The notes below the pieces were generated by a model. That model saw only the letters and a list, made by a program, of their open reading frames with translations, was not told the origin of the DNA and made no database searches. From Zygnema cylindricum (lineage: Eukaryota > Streptophyta > Zygnematophyceae > Zygnematales > Zygnemataceae), in the NCBI GenBank assembly GCA_037447655.1, contig JBBHKE010000030.1, positions 124,001 through 188,000 of the forward strand: a stretch of DNA of 64,000 bases. The letters run 5' to 3'. The position numbers and the translations under genes are program-made. How positions within the stretch are numbered: the stretch's first letter is position 1; the number at the start of each line of letters is the position of its first letter. Positions 23,330-34,345 of this stretch are shown piece by piece.

Positions 23330-24301
23330 TGTAATTTTGTGACCTCCATTGGTACGCAGAATGTCCAGCTTATGTGAAGCCTCTAGGATAGTATATGCAC
23401 TTTTGACTTTGACAATGAATAGGTCTCACTCTGGGACGCAAAATCTTTGACCAACTACACCCCTGTGTAGCATGGACTCCCCTGAGTTTGCAGCAAAAAG
23501 AATCACTGAATTTGCTCACCTGAGCAATAAGTTATGGCTGACCAAAGTTGGTCCATAAATAGAGGTGCTCTCTGGGAGAGAGGCTGAAAAACCGAAAATA
23601 TTCTAAGTCCTAAGCTACCTCTCTAAACCTATCTCTAAGGTACTAGACCAATCATGTTATTGTAAAGTACAAGAAGGTACAGGTACCGCTGTACTTCTTG
23701 TACGGCCATAGTACGGCATGGCCGGTCCGCTGACGCGTGTCATTTCCGGAGCCGTAGTTGCTCCTCCCGTAATGTCCGCCGTCCAACCATATGTTGCCAC
23801 GTGTCATCCGCCGACATCTGCTCCGCAAACCGCCAAATGTCTATTCCGGTATTCCGGCCCCACTGTGAGTCCTTCGATCAGATCTAGACATTTTAATTTC
23901 GTCCGTCGAAATTAAATGTTAATTCGTAATTTTCGTGCGGTCCCGATTTCGTGCGACGCGGTATGTTTCTATGCATAAATCGTTCCGTAACTTGTTAAAT
24001 GAAATGTCCGGCGCTGTACAACTTTAAATCATTATCGCGCCATATACATGTATCGAATCTTCAAGGCTTACTGGATAAGGCGTACGGCTGGTCCGTACGG
24101 TGATCATCCAGAGGTCACTGGGTCAATTCTCACAAGGTGCAGTAATATATTTTGCAAAGAAAAGCTGCCCTGAATGATCTGCTTGTCTCCTTTAGCTGCA
24201 GCAAGCAGCCATGGCTTTATACAGGTCCTCAGTGACTACGACAAGCATGAGGGCTGCAGTAAGTCCATAAGAAAGACTACAAAATACCTCCTTTTTCAAC
24301 A
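23330..24301 (-). repeat. 3' LTR of copia F
   Basis: Minus-strand start TGTTGAAAAAGGAGG follows the polypurine tract AAAATAAGGGGAG; the end CAATGGAGGTCACAAAATTACA resembles LTR ends of D and E. The plus-strand tRNA-like segment at about 24066-24135 has an A-box TGGATAAGGCGTACGG like plant tRNA-Arg (TGGATAAGGCGTC) and a B-box-like GGGTCAATTCT. Confidence 0.85.
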
Positions 24302-24314
24302 CTCCCCTTATTTT

Positions 24315-25774
24315 CTAGTCTATCTTTTGCTTCAGTCCACACTTCTCCCTACATAATATCAATTTAGGAGAAGGGACTGGTTTAGTCATCATATCTGCTA
24401 CCATCTCTCCATCTGGTTTATATTCCAAACTAATTATTTTATTCTCAACCTTCTCTCTAACAAAGCTAAAACGAATATCCATATGCTTTGCTTTAAAGTG
24501 ATGCTTAGCGTTTTCTGCAATTGCAATTGCAACTTGATTGTCACAAAATACTTTTTGCACTCCGCTTTTCATATATCCCAATTTTTGAAGCAAAGATTTC
24601 ACCCACATTAATTCTTTCACAGCAGAACAAGAGGCCATATACTCAACCTCCATGGTGGACTGAGCAATCACCTTTTGCTGCTACAGCTCCAACAACAAGC
24701 CCCATTCCCAACATACAACACATATCCATAAGTTCACCTCCTCATTGGAGCATCCCGATAACAGGCATCAATCCAAGTAGTGATGTCAGTGTTATCCCCA
24801 CCTAGATGCAACCACAAATCTCTTGTTCCTACCAAATATCGCATGACCCTTTTGGCCGTTTCTCAATCTTTCTTCATAGGATCATTCAGACTCCTACTTA
24901 ATTCTCCCACAGCTGCTGCTATACCAGGACGAGTGCAATTCATAAAATAGATCAAACTATCGACAACTTGTCTGTACGGAATAGTTTGCATGAACTTACT
25001 TTCCTCAAGTCCTAAATCATTATCTAAGATCAGGATTCCCTCTTCGGAGCTCCCCTCACTTCCCTTCTTCAAGTCCATTGGTGTCGTACAACTATTTGCT
25101 TTATCCATTTGAAATTTTTCAAGCATATTCCCAATTGCTACTTTTTGGGTTAGTTTAATTATCTTCTTTTCTCTATCCTTCTCCATTTGTATTCCCAATA
25201 TCTACTTTGCCTCCCCCAAATCTTTCATTTCAAATCTACTTTTTAGATCCTTTTTCAATCTATTAATTTTCACCTTTGATTTACTTAAAATAAACAAATC
25301 ATCAACATATATGGCAATGAAAATTATACCTTCCTCATCCTCAAATAAGTAGATGAAATGATCCGAACTGATTCGAATATATCCCAAACTTGTCAAAAAC
25401 TCGTCCAACTTTTTGTTCCATTGGCGTGGAGCTTGTTTTAGTCCATAGAGGGACTTTATCAATCTGCACACCTTGCTTTGTTCTCCTTTCTCCACAAATC
25501 CTTCCGGTTGTCGCGTGAAGATCTCTTCTTCCAATTCTCCGTGTAAGAAAGCGGTTTTGATATCCATCTGGTGCACTTCCATGTCTTCCGCTGCCGCGAG
25601 ACTAAGTAGGATCCGCACGGAGGGGAATCTAACAAATGGAGCAAAAGTCTCCTCATAATCGATTCCCTCCTTCTGTGTGAATCCCTTTGCCACTAATCTG
25701 GCTTTGTATTGCTCGATAATGTTATCTGGATTGAGCTTCAACTAAAACACCCACTTGCACCCTATTGATTTTCT
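24315..25774 (-). pseudogene. pol: Copia F RT and RNase H
   Basis: RT 25741-25202 is open over 179 codons: GIDYEETFAPFVRFPSVR, HQMDIKTAFLHGELEEEIF, SLYGLKQAPRQWNKKLDEF and the active site IYVDDLFILSKS. A TAG lies in KWVF*LKLNPDN at 25741-25743. After a stop at about 25200 come the RT end and connection (25198-24863) and RNase H (24671-24315: STMEVEYMASCSAVKELMWV, DNQVAIAIAENAKHHFKAKH, DMMTKPVPSPKL). A shift near 24680-24860 separates them. Only a few lesions interrupt an otherwise complete RT/RNase H. Confidence 0.85.
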
Positions 25775-27052
25775 TGTTGTTTTTGAAAACTTAGTTTCGT
25801 GCGTACGGAGCGTTTCGTGCGTACGCGATGTTTCGTGCGTACGCATTTACGCGATATATTGTGGAGGTTCGAAAGGATTTATGGATTGGGGAATTAAATG
25901 TACACGTAAAATTAATGGAGTAATTGAGTGGCGCGAAATGTGAGAGGAAATGGACGGCGGATCGCGAAGCAATCCGACATGAGATAATCGACGAAGATAA
26001 AATGGTACGTCGCACGTACGAAACATAATGCGACAGATGAAATTTATTACATGGGACGCCGCCGGTACGGAGCGTCGTATTTGACAGGTGTACTTTAAGT
26101 TGTCGCTTATTGCGACATGCATTTATCGAAAATGACGTGTATTTTAAATGCGACAAGGCGCATTTATGACGAAGTACGTGATTTCAATACGGACAGGATT
26201 TGGATCGTACGAATTGATTTCGGCAAGTTGTTCGAGGTACACGTGGAGGGCGGACGACGTCCGCCGATATTTTCAAGGGATCTCATTATCTTTAATGACG
26301 TATTATTAGGTGGACCGTACATATGCGATGTCGGTTCACTTCGTGGACTTATCGACAAGTGACTAGGCAAGTTGTCACTTATAACGTGGATTTGTGGATG
26401 CGTCGGTGTAAATATTTGAAAAAACATTTTCTTGTCGTATATGTATTAATAAATTAGTATTGATTATGACATTTGTTATTTAAGTGATCAATTAGGGTTT
26501 TCGACAGTTTAATTTGTGTGTCTTTATTTGTCGTTTATGCAGACAAGTGTACGCTTACAATTGCTAGACTTTCAGGTGTACGCTTACGATTAATTGATTC
26601 TTGGTATGTTATTATGGATATATATAGGAATGAGCTTGGTTAGGAATTAATAATCAATGCTTAGCATGAAAAGTAGGGACCGAAGATGTAGACATTTAGG
26701 ATTGCCGATTAGGTCATGCATTTGAGTAATATGTTTATTTGATTATACTTTGATTATACTCTTGTTTATGTGTGATGCATTTGTTTTTATTATTTATTTA
26801 TGTTATTTCATATATGTTTGATATGCATTGTTTATGCATTTGTCCTAGGGTTTGTTTATGTCGATTATTCCATCAAACCTTAGATGTTGTCATAGGGTGT
26901 ATTTATGTTGATTATTCCATGAAACCCTAAATGTTGTTGTATGTTAAATGGAGGATGCATTTCAAATGATTGTTCGTCGACCTATTTTTGCTTAGCTTTT
27001 TGCATGATAGTTTGGGTGGCTTCTGCGGTCTATTTTAGACCAAAGAACAACA
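25775..27052. mobile_element. Solo LTR of the unidentified family (copy 2)
   Basis: 1278 bp with TGTTGTTTTTGAAAAC at the left and AAGAACAACA at the right, flanked by the exact 5-bp duplication TTTCT (25770-25774, 27053-27057). Removing it rejoins the copia F RT between PPDR and K.IGCKWVF. It is homologous to 12669-13829. A short repeat of GTTTCGTGCGTACG occurs three times at 25793-25845. Confidence 0.88.
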
Positions 27053-27955
27053 TTTCTATCCGGAGGACAATCCACCAACTCCCAAGTGTTTGCTTCCATA
27101 ATGGAAGCCATCTCATCATTAATAGCTGTCACCCATCTACCACCTTCCGGACTATTAACTGCTTCTGAGTAAGTCTGGGGTTCGCTCAAATGTGATAGCT
27201 TAGTTACCTTGTTGTTCACTTGTCTCTCTTGAAGTCTCTTGCTGCTTCTTCTTCCTCCTTCAAATTCTGACGCGGGAATCGAGGGTAATCTCGGGTTCCT
27301 CCGAACAACTTCACCTTCTCCCCTATCCGTGGAGTCCTTCTCCGGTCGTTCATCGTCCATTTCCCGTATTTCCTCGTTTTCTTCCTCGGTTTGAATCGGA
27401 AGGTGTGACTCCAAAAGCGGGTCACTCTCGGTCAGATTTTTCTCTTCCTCTGCACGGTTAGGCTGAACCGGAGTTCGGTTAGTAGAATCTGCATCTAACT
27501 CACTTTCGGATTCAATTCTAATTCTGACCGGTTTAGTATACTTAAAGGGATCTATGGATTTTCCTTCATCCATAACTACCAAGTGTTTTACTAGAATTAT
27601 GTCTTCTCTACCGAGATCATAAACTCTATACCCTTTTACGTTCTCATCATACCCAAGTAAGTATCCCGGTTTCCCTCTAGCATCTAACTTCCAATCAGAT
27701 TTTTCTGTGTTTAAACTAAACACTTGACTTCCAAACACCTTTAAGTGTAATATGTTAGGTTTTCTCCCGGTCCATCTTTCATAAGGTGTTTGACATTTTA
27801 CAGTTGAGGAAAGGACTCTATTTTTGAGAGAGTTAGCACAATTCATAGATTCTGCCTAAAAACTTTTCCTTATCTTTTTATCCGTCAACATACTACGCGC
27901 ACTATCACTTAATGTCCGATTTAGTCTCTCGACTACACCATTTTGTTCCGGGTTC
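27053..27955 (-). pseudogene. pol: Copia F integrase C-terminal half and RT start
   Basis: Starts at a truncated NPEQNGVVERLNRTL (copia integrase, Glu of the triad), then MNCANSLKNRVLSS, YERWTGRKPNILHLKVFGS, KPGYLLGYDENVKGYRVYD, an acidic linker, and ASIMEANTWELVDCPPDR at the RT start, where the solo LTR interrupts. A stop at about 27857 is the only lesion before the junction. Confidence 0.85.
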
Positions 27956-28065
27956 TTTATAGACGCGACTTTGTCGTATGCGGCCTTGATCTTACTTAGC
28001 CATTGGTCGTCCACTTGAACCGTACTGGTCACAACGCTAAGTTCCGGATCTTGAGCTTTGTCCAA
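27856..28065 (-). pseudogene. Chimeric gypsy/copia reading frame at the K-F junction
   Basis: A 69-codon frame whose first half (ELSVVTSTVQVDDQWLSKIK) is the gypsy linker between RNase H and integrase, and whose second half (NPEQNGVVERLNRTLSDSAR) is copia integrase. The join falls at about 27955. The frame is by chance continuous. It has no LTR or duplication at the junction, so it looks like illegitimate recombination that removed the gypsy 3' half and the copia 5' half. Confidence 0.75.
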
Positions 28066-28091
28066 CGCTGCGTTGGGTCTTTTCGCAGCGC

Positions 28092-28637
28092 TTACTCCTT
28101 TAACAGGCGATGCTTGCGGTGGTTCACAAGCGCAGCTATGCCAGGTCTTCGCGACAGCGCATCCGCCGGGTTTGTCTTGCCCGGCTTATATTCAATAGAT
28201 AACTCAGGTCCGAAAGTCTGAAGAAACGTCATCCACCGCAACTGTTTCTTTGACAACTTCGGCTCGATCTGAAGATATTGTAGGGCGTGGTGATCAGTGA
28301 TGATCGTGATACGCTTCCCTTGAACGTAACATTTCCAAACCTCCAGCGCATTGATGATCGCAATTGTCTCTTTTTCATGGGTGGCCCAATTAAGCTCAGC
28401 TGCCTTCAAATTTCGACAGTCGTAGGCAATGGGTTGTAGGCCTTTTCCTTGATCCTGCATTAGGACTGCTCCAATAGCCGTATCGCTGGCGTTTGTAATT
28501 ATCGTCCAACGTAAGTCCGGATCGAGAACAGCTAGCATAGGGGCAGTATCCAACCGCTCCTTTAGCGTGTTAAAAGTTGTCTCTTGAGCCAATTTCCACT
28601 CGTAGGGTACGCCATTCTTGAGAAGTTCTGTGAGTGG
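28092..28637 (-). pseudogene. pol: Gypsy K RNase H
   Basis: From 28592: the end of the RT thumb (TFNTLKERLDTAPMLAVLD), then RNase H with TNASDTAIGAVLMQD, HEKETIAIINALEVWK, TIITDHHALQYLQ and ADALSRRPG. The first catalytic residue, normally Asp in TDASD, is Asn here. The frame is open over 166 codons, with further codons up to the insertion at 28637. It matches the first part of the RNase H of active gypsy elements, but the Asn change would be expected to abolish activity. Confidence 0.85.
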
Positions 28638-29947
28638 TGTTGATATTTGGGTATTTTCTAAAACTTTTTAGGATAGAAAAGTAGCCGAGGCAGTCTGCCT
28701 TTAACCTCCTTCTCCAAGCCCCCACACTTGTTGTAGTCACTGAAGGCTGGAGAGGGAGCTAGATCCATGGCTGCCTAAGCTCTCCAGAGAGACAGGAATA
28801 GATTATAGGTATGTTTACCAAAAAGATATTTGACAAACCCAGGAATTGATCATAGTACCTACTGTTCGTCAAACGTCCAGTAGCCGTTAGCTTTGTCCAT
28901 TTAGTATAAGACTAATGCTAGTACGTATAGGGCTTGATAAATATTTAATTATTTATAGGTAGGATTTTCCATTTAACTGGGTTATGGTATATAGGGCATA
29001 GAAACAGCTGTACTTTTAGTACCAGACAAAATAAATAGTACAGACATTTATTTCGACGGTCCGTTTTAATTACGATGTAAATCGGACGGCTGTGGTTAGT
29101 GTAGACATCGCGAAAAGGAAAATTTGGCAGTTTGCAGACGCCGCAACTCCGGATGACACGTGGCAACATCGTACGGGATTACAGAATTTTCCGGAACAGC
29201 AGAAAACAAATCCGAGTGTGAAAAATGTCGCACTATGGCGACATCGTACAATGTACGTACAGAGAGTACTTCGACACTTGTAACTTTTTGTACGATACCA
29301 TTTTTATGACGCGGCATAACCTGGCGCCACGTGGAGAGATAAGATTTGGAGGCAGGAATTCCGGAGATTATAAGAGCGAATCTAAACAGGACATTTGTTG
29401 ACTTTTTAGCCATGTTGTACGATGACCCTACAAAAGGTACACCGGCATCTGTACCTTTATGTACTCTACAGTAATGTGATTGGTCCGTACCTCAGTACTA
29501 GAGGGTTTAGAGAGGGGTTTAGGACTTAGAATATTTCGGGTAGGTAGCTGACTCTCCCAGAGGGCACCTTGTATAGATGGCAAACTTTGGCCAGCCATAA
29601 CTATCAACTCAGTTGACCAAATTAAGTGATTCTTGTTGCTGCAGACTCAGGGGAGTTAAGGCTACACAAGGGTGTAGTCGGTCAGAAATTTTGCCTGCCT
29701 GGGTGGCTGCATTTCTAAGGGAAAGTCAAAGTGGGGAATGTTATCCTAAACTCATATTCTAACTTTGCATTCTGTAGTGAAATCGAGCGCACAGAATGTC
29801 TTATTTCACAGGGGTGAAGCTGTAATGGGGTTTTGATTGTCAAGGGGTCAATCATTTGGGTTTATATTAACTTGGAGTCGGCACTATCCAGATTAGCTTC
29901 CTTTGGACCTGCGAATTCTGTGTGGCAATGGAGCCCATAGAATTTCA
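28638..29947 (+). repeat. LTR 1 of the B/C array
   Basis: 1310 bp, TGTTGATATTTGGG to ATAGAATTTCA. The first two thirds differ at many positions from LTR 2, whereas the last third is almost identical. It contains the shared core CACTTGTTGTAGTCACTGAA (about 28726). Confidence 0.9.
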
Positions 29948-30962
29948 GGTTATGGGCCCACCATCTAGGGTGCCTATGTTTGATGGAACATACTTCACTT
30001 ATTGGGAGTTCACGATGGAGGGATTGCTTTTCGAGAAGCACTTATGGGGAATTGTTTCGGGACAAGTGAGGTGTCCGCCACCCGGCTTTGGTGGAGCTCA
30101 CTATGGAGAATCATCAGGGGCTGCCCAGAAAACCAACCGGAGTTCAGATGCAACGGAAGGTGAAGGGAAAATCATTACCGTGGTAGGGGAAATAGGGGAG
30201 AAGGATAAAGGGACACCTATGGTGAGGGGAGCTAAGCTCTCGGCTACAGTTCCACTTGTGGGGGTTATAACTGAACCAAAAACTGAAAAAAATGATAGAA
30301 AAATTTGGGAATATAAAAACACTCTAGCAAAACATCTTATACTTAGATATGTGTCTAAGTCTATAGCTATCACTCTTTTAAATCTAACCAAGTCTTCGGA
30401 AATTTGGGACACACTAATTCAGATTTATAAGAGTGAGACTATACAGAGGCAGCCGTTAGTAAGACAAGAGATAAAGGCCTATGTTTATAAAGGCGGTAGC
30501 ATGACAGAGTTTTGCAATGATATTGCTACGTTATATTTTGAGCTTGCTAGTGTGGGATACGTAGAATCTGAGGAGAGAAATATTAATACACTAATCATGA
30601 AACTCCCAGATGAGTACGAAGACATCATTTACCGTATGCAGGGAATGGATGGCTCCTCGTGGACTTGGAGCATCACCATGGGGATAATACTTGTGAGGGA
30701 AAGCACCTTAAAGCTTCGTAAGGGAAGTGATAGGGTGACTGCATTTACAGCTGGTGGTGACTGGCGGAAGCGTGATATGAGAAACGACGGTGACGAGCAG
30801 AAGCGTGATCAAAGGAAGAAGGACAAAGGTAAACCTTATCGAAACTTCGGTGGAAAGAGAGGGAGAGGAAAAGAAAGGGGAACTTTGAAAAAGGGGGTTT
30901 GCTTCGCTTGTAGGAAACCGGGGTCATTATATGGAGGAGTGTCCTTGCTTGGAAGAACTTAG
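29928..30962 (+). pseudogene. gag: Element B gag (1-bp frameshift)
   Basis: Opens at ATG 29928 inside the LTR end (MEPIEFQVMGPPSRVP) or at ATG 29952 in the primer site. It follows the C copy almost codon for codon (LLFEKHLWGIVSGQVR, LILRYVSKSIAITLLNL, KLPDEYEDIIYRMQ) to CFACRKPG at about 30905. There an extra G (GGGG for GGG, about 30920) shifts the frame and destroys the zinc knuckle. The frame ends after 346 codons. Confidence 0.85.
29948..29962 (+). other. Primer-binding site of element B, half-tRNA type
   Basis: GGTTATGGGCCCACC directly after the LTR. It equals the site of element C (33139-33153) and matches the complement of the initiator Met-tRNA anticodon arm with one wobble/mismatch. 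The ATG within it is in frame with gag. Confidence 0.75.
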
Positions 30963-31155
30963 AAGTTGGTATGTGAATGAGGAGGAAAGAGAGGAAGAGG
31001 AGAAAGAGGATGAAGAAATCTTGGAGCTTCTTCACATCGGTAGGATGGAGAAGAGAGATATGTACACATAAATTCCACAAAGGCAACAATGTGCTCTTGG
31101 TGGTATAAGGGAAGTAAAAAGAGAGGAGGTACTTGAGGATGTCGAGGAGTATAGA

Positions 31156-31794
31156 GTGAAAGACTTAAAAATGAGAAAGTCAGATCTAGGATCCATAAGT
31201 GAAAATGGGAAAGATAAAATTAATGAGGATAATTTTATAGATATTTTGAAAACAAAAAACTGGTCGGAAAGGGAGACTTCAACGGATTCCGAGGAAAGGG
31301 GAGAAGTGAAACTAAAAGGAGTTTTAAAGGATAGGGGAGAAGAGGAATATTTGTTGAAAGGTTTAAAAGAAGAGAAATATTTAATGGGAATAAATTTAGA
31401 AAGTGAGAGTGGAAAGATCTCCATGGGAGAGACTGAGGAAAGTTCATTTTTTGGGGGTAATGGGTGTGACATCACTAAAGAAAGTGATGGTATTTATGAA
31501 GATGTGCCTATAAAAGGGCTAGCATCTGGGTGTATGTTGCAGATTGGGGAAGGGGCTGGTTGTTTGAATTGCAAGAGGGAAAGTGGATTTAGTGTGGATG
31601 GAAAAGAGATGAGGTGGATAAAATCTTTGCTCGGATTTATGACAAGTGGGATGCTAAACGAAATGTGCGATGCAATTGTTATTCCATTTCATCTAAAGCA
31701 TTGTTTGAAATACGACAGCATTTTTCTTAAATTATATAAAAGGAAAAAGAAAAAGGAAAAGGGGAAGGGAGTGTTTTGTTTATTTTGTTTGTAA
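31156..31794 (+). CDS. Element B second ORF, unknown conserved protein
   Basis: 212 codons starting MKDLKMRKSDLGSISENG. It differs from the C copy by only a few residues and aligns along its length with the more diverged A copy. It has an acidic N-terminal two thirds, the segment LNCKRESGFSVDGKEMRW with two cysteines, a hydrophobic SLLGFMTSGML, and a basic tail (KRKKKKEKGKG). No known domain recognised. It continues the gag frame after a single stop in the equivalent position in C, so it may originally have been translated as a gag extension. Confidence 0.6.
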   Translation: MKDLKMRKSDLGSISENGKDKINEDNFIDILKTKNWSERETSTDSEERGEVKLKGVLKDRGEEEYLLKGLKEEKYLMGINLESESGKISMGETEESSFFGGNGCDITKESDGIYEDVPIKGLASGCMLQIGEGAGCLNCKRESGFSVDGKEMRWIKSLLGFMTSGMLNEMCDAIVIPFHLKHCLKYDSIFLKLYKRKKKKEKGKGVFCLFCL

Positions 31795-31829
31795 GAGTTG
31801 AAAGGAAGTAGACTAGAAAATAAGGGGAG

Positions 31830-33138
31830 TGTTGATATTTGGGTATTTTCTAGGTCTTTTTAGGATAGAAAAGTATTAGAGGCAGTCTACCTCTAACCTC
31901 CTTCTCCAAGCCCCCACACTTGTTGTAGTCACTGAAGGCTGAAGAGGGAGCTAGAGCCATGACTGCCTAAGCTCTCCAGAGAGACAGGAATAGATTATAG
32001 GTATGTTTACCAAAAAGATATTTGACGGACCCAGGAATTGATCCTGGTACCTACCGTCTGCCAAACGTCCCGTAGCCGTTAGCTTTGTCCATTTAGTCTA
32101 GAACTAGTGCTATTACGTATAAGGTTTGATAAATATTTAATTATTTATAGGTAGGATTTTCCATTTAACAGGGTTACGGTATATAGGGCATAGAAACAGC
32201 TGTATTTTTAGTACCGGACGAAATAAATAGTACAGACATTTATTTCGACGGTCCGTTTTAATTACGATGTAAATCCGACGGCCGTGGTTAGCGTCGACAT
32301 AGCGAAAAGGAAAATTTGGCAGTTTGCAGACGTCGCCACTCCGGATGACACGTGGCAACATCGTACGGGAATACGGAATTTCCGGAACAACAGAAAACAA
32401 ATCCGAGTGTGACAAATGTCGTACTATGGCGACATCGTAAAATGTACGTGTAGAAAGTACGCCGGCACTTGTACTTTCTTGTACGGTACCATTTTTATGA
32501 CGCGGCATGATCTGGCGCCAGGTGGAGAGAAAAGATTTGGAGGCAGGAATTCCAGAGATTATAAGAGCGAATCCGGATAGGACATTTGTTGACTTTTTAG
32601 CCATGTCGTACGATGATCGTACAAAAGGTACACCGGCATCTGTACCTTTATGTACTATACAGTAATGTGATTGGTCCGTAGCTTAGTACTAGAGGGTGTA
32701 GAGAGGGGTTTAGGACTTAGAATATTTCGGGTAGGTAGCTGACTCTCCCAGAGAGCACCTTGTATAGATGGCAAACTTTGGCCAGCCATAACTATCAACT
32801 CAGTTGACCAAATTAAGTGATTCTTGTTGCTGCAGACTCAGGGGAGTCTAGGCTACACAGGGGTGTAGTCGGTCAGAAATTTTGCCTGCCTGGGTGGCTG
32901 CATTTCTAAGGGAAAGTCAAAGTGGGGAATGTTATCCTAAACTCATATTCTAACTTTGCATTCTGTAGTGAAATCGAGCGCACAGAATGTCTTATTTCAC
33001 AGGGGTGAAGCTGTAATGGGGTTTTGATTGTCAAGGGGTCAATCATTTGGGTTTATATTAACTTGGAGTCGGCACTATCTAGATTAGCTTCCTTTGGACC
33101 TGCGAATTCTGTGTGGCAATGGAGCCCATAGAATTTCA
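31830..33138 (+). repeat. LTR 2 (shared middle LTR) of the B/C array
   Basis: 1309 bp, serving as 3' LTR of B and 5' LTR of C. The antisense tRNA-like segment at about 32022-32095 has a textbook T-arm on the minus strand, CCAGG-ATCAATT-CCTGG, a 5-bp stem and 7-nt loop, and an A-box-like TGGACAAAGCTAACGG. Confidence 0.92.
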
Positions 33139-34261
33139 GGTTATGGGCCCACCATCTAGGGTGCCTATGTTTGATGGAACATACTTCACTTATTGGGAGT
33201 TCACGATGAAGGGATTGCTTTTCGAGAAGCACTTATGGGGAATTGTTTCGGGACAAGTGAGGTGTCCGCCACCCGGCTTTGGTGGAGCTCACTATGGAGA
33301 ATCATCAGGGGCTGCCCAGAAAACCAACCGGAGTTCAGATGCAACGGAAGGTGAAGGGAAAATCATTACCGTGGAAGGGGAAATAGGGGAGAAGGATAAA
33401 GGGACACCTATGGTGAGGGGAGCTAAGCTCTCGGCTACGGTTCCACTTGTGGGGGTTATATCTGAACCAAAAACTGAAAAAAATGATAGAAAAATTTGGG
33501 AATATAAAAACACTCTAGCAAAACATCTTATACTTAGATATGTGTCTAAGTCTATAGCTATCACTCTTTTAAATCTAACCAAGTCTTCGGAAATTTGGGA
33601 CACACTAATTCAGATTTATAAGAGTGAGACTATACAGAGGCAGCCGTTAGTAAGACAAGAGATAGAGGCCTATGTTTATAAAGGCGGTAGCATGACAGAG
33701 TTTTGCAATGATATTGCTACGTTATATTTTGAGCTTGCTAGTGTGGGATACGTAGAATCTGAGGAGAGAAATATTAATACACTAATCATGAAACTCCCAG
33801 ATGAGTACGAAGACATCATTTACCGTATGCAGGGAATGGATGGCTCCTCGTGGACTTGGAGCATCACCATGGGGATAATACTTGTGAGGGAAAGCACCTT
33901 AAAGCTTCGTAAGGGAAGTGATAGGGTGACTGCATTTACAGCTGGTGGTGACTGGCGGAAGCGTGATATGAGAAACGACGGTGACGAGCAGAAGCGTGAT
34001 CAAAGGAAGAAGGACAAAGGTAAACCTTATCGAAACTTCGGTGGAAAGAGAGGGAGAGGAAAAGAAAGGGGAACTTTAAAAAAGGGGGTTTGCTTCGCTT
34101 GTAGGAAACCGGGTCATTATATGGAGGAGTGTCCTTGCTTGGAAGAACTTAGAAGTTGGTATGTGAATGAGGAGGAAAGAGAGGAAGAGGAGAAAGAGGA
34201 TGAAGAAATCTTGGAGCTTCTTCACATCGGTAGGATGGAGAAGAGAGATATGTACACATAA
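33119..34261 (+). CDS. gag: Element C gag, intact
   Basis: The best-preserved gag in the window: 380 codons from ATG 33119 (a start at ATG 33143, in the primer site, would give 372). In order: an N-terminal FDGTYFTYWEFTMKG, a low-complexity linker, the UBN2-type core (LILRYVSKSIAITLLNL, QPLVRQEIEAYVYKGGSM, TEFCNDIATLYFELAS), KLPDEYEDIIYRMQ, a basic Arg/Lys-rich segment, and a complete CX2CX4HX4C knuckle CFACRKPGHYMEEC. It ends TAA at 34259-34261, where relatives have Lys (HTKIPRK). It should bind element RNA and form particles, but a protease from another element would be needed to process it. Confidence 0.88.
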   Translation: MEPIEFQVMGPPSRVPMFDGTYFTYWEFTMKGLLFEKHLWGIVSGQVRCPPPGFGGAHYGESSGAAQKTNRSSDATEGEGKIITVEGEIGEKDKGTPMVRGAKLSATVPLVGVISEPKTEKNDRKIWEYKNTLAKHLILRYVSKSIAITLLNLTKSSEIWDTLIQIYKSETIQRQPLVRQEIEAYVYKGGSMTEFCNDIATLYFELASVGYVESEERNINTLIMKLPDEYEDIIYRMQGMDGSSWTWSITMGIILVRESTLKLRKGSDRVTAFTAGGDWRKRDMRNDGDEQKRDQRKKDKGKPYRNFGGKRGRGKERGTLKKGVCFACRKPGHYMEECPCLEELRSWYVNEEEREEEEKEDEEILELLHIGRMEKRDMYT

Positions 34262-34345
34262 ATTCCACAAAGGCAACAATGTGCTCTTGGTGGTATAAGG
34301 GAAGTAAAAAGAGAGGAGGTACTTGAGGATGTCGAGGAGTATAGA

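Larger units (their letters stand above)
23330..27955 (-). mobile_element. Copia F, 3' half (integrase to 3' LTR), with nested solo LTR
   Basis: A minus-strand copia: 3' LTR 23330-24301, polypurine tract, RNase H, RT, integrase C-terminal half, then an abrupt join at about 27955 to a gypsy pol linker. The 5' LTR, gag, protease and integrase N-terminus are missing. A solo LTR (25775-27052) splits the RT N-terminus. The reading frames are better preserved than in D or E. Confidence 0.88.

Noticed and set aside
31235-31475. Antisense frames opposite the second ORF of B and C
   Set aside because: Shadows of the sense ORF; they are not independently conserved in A.
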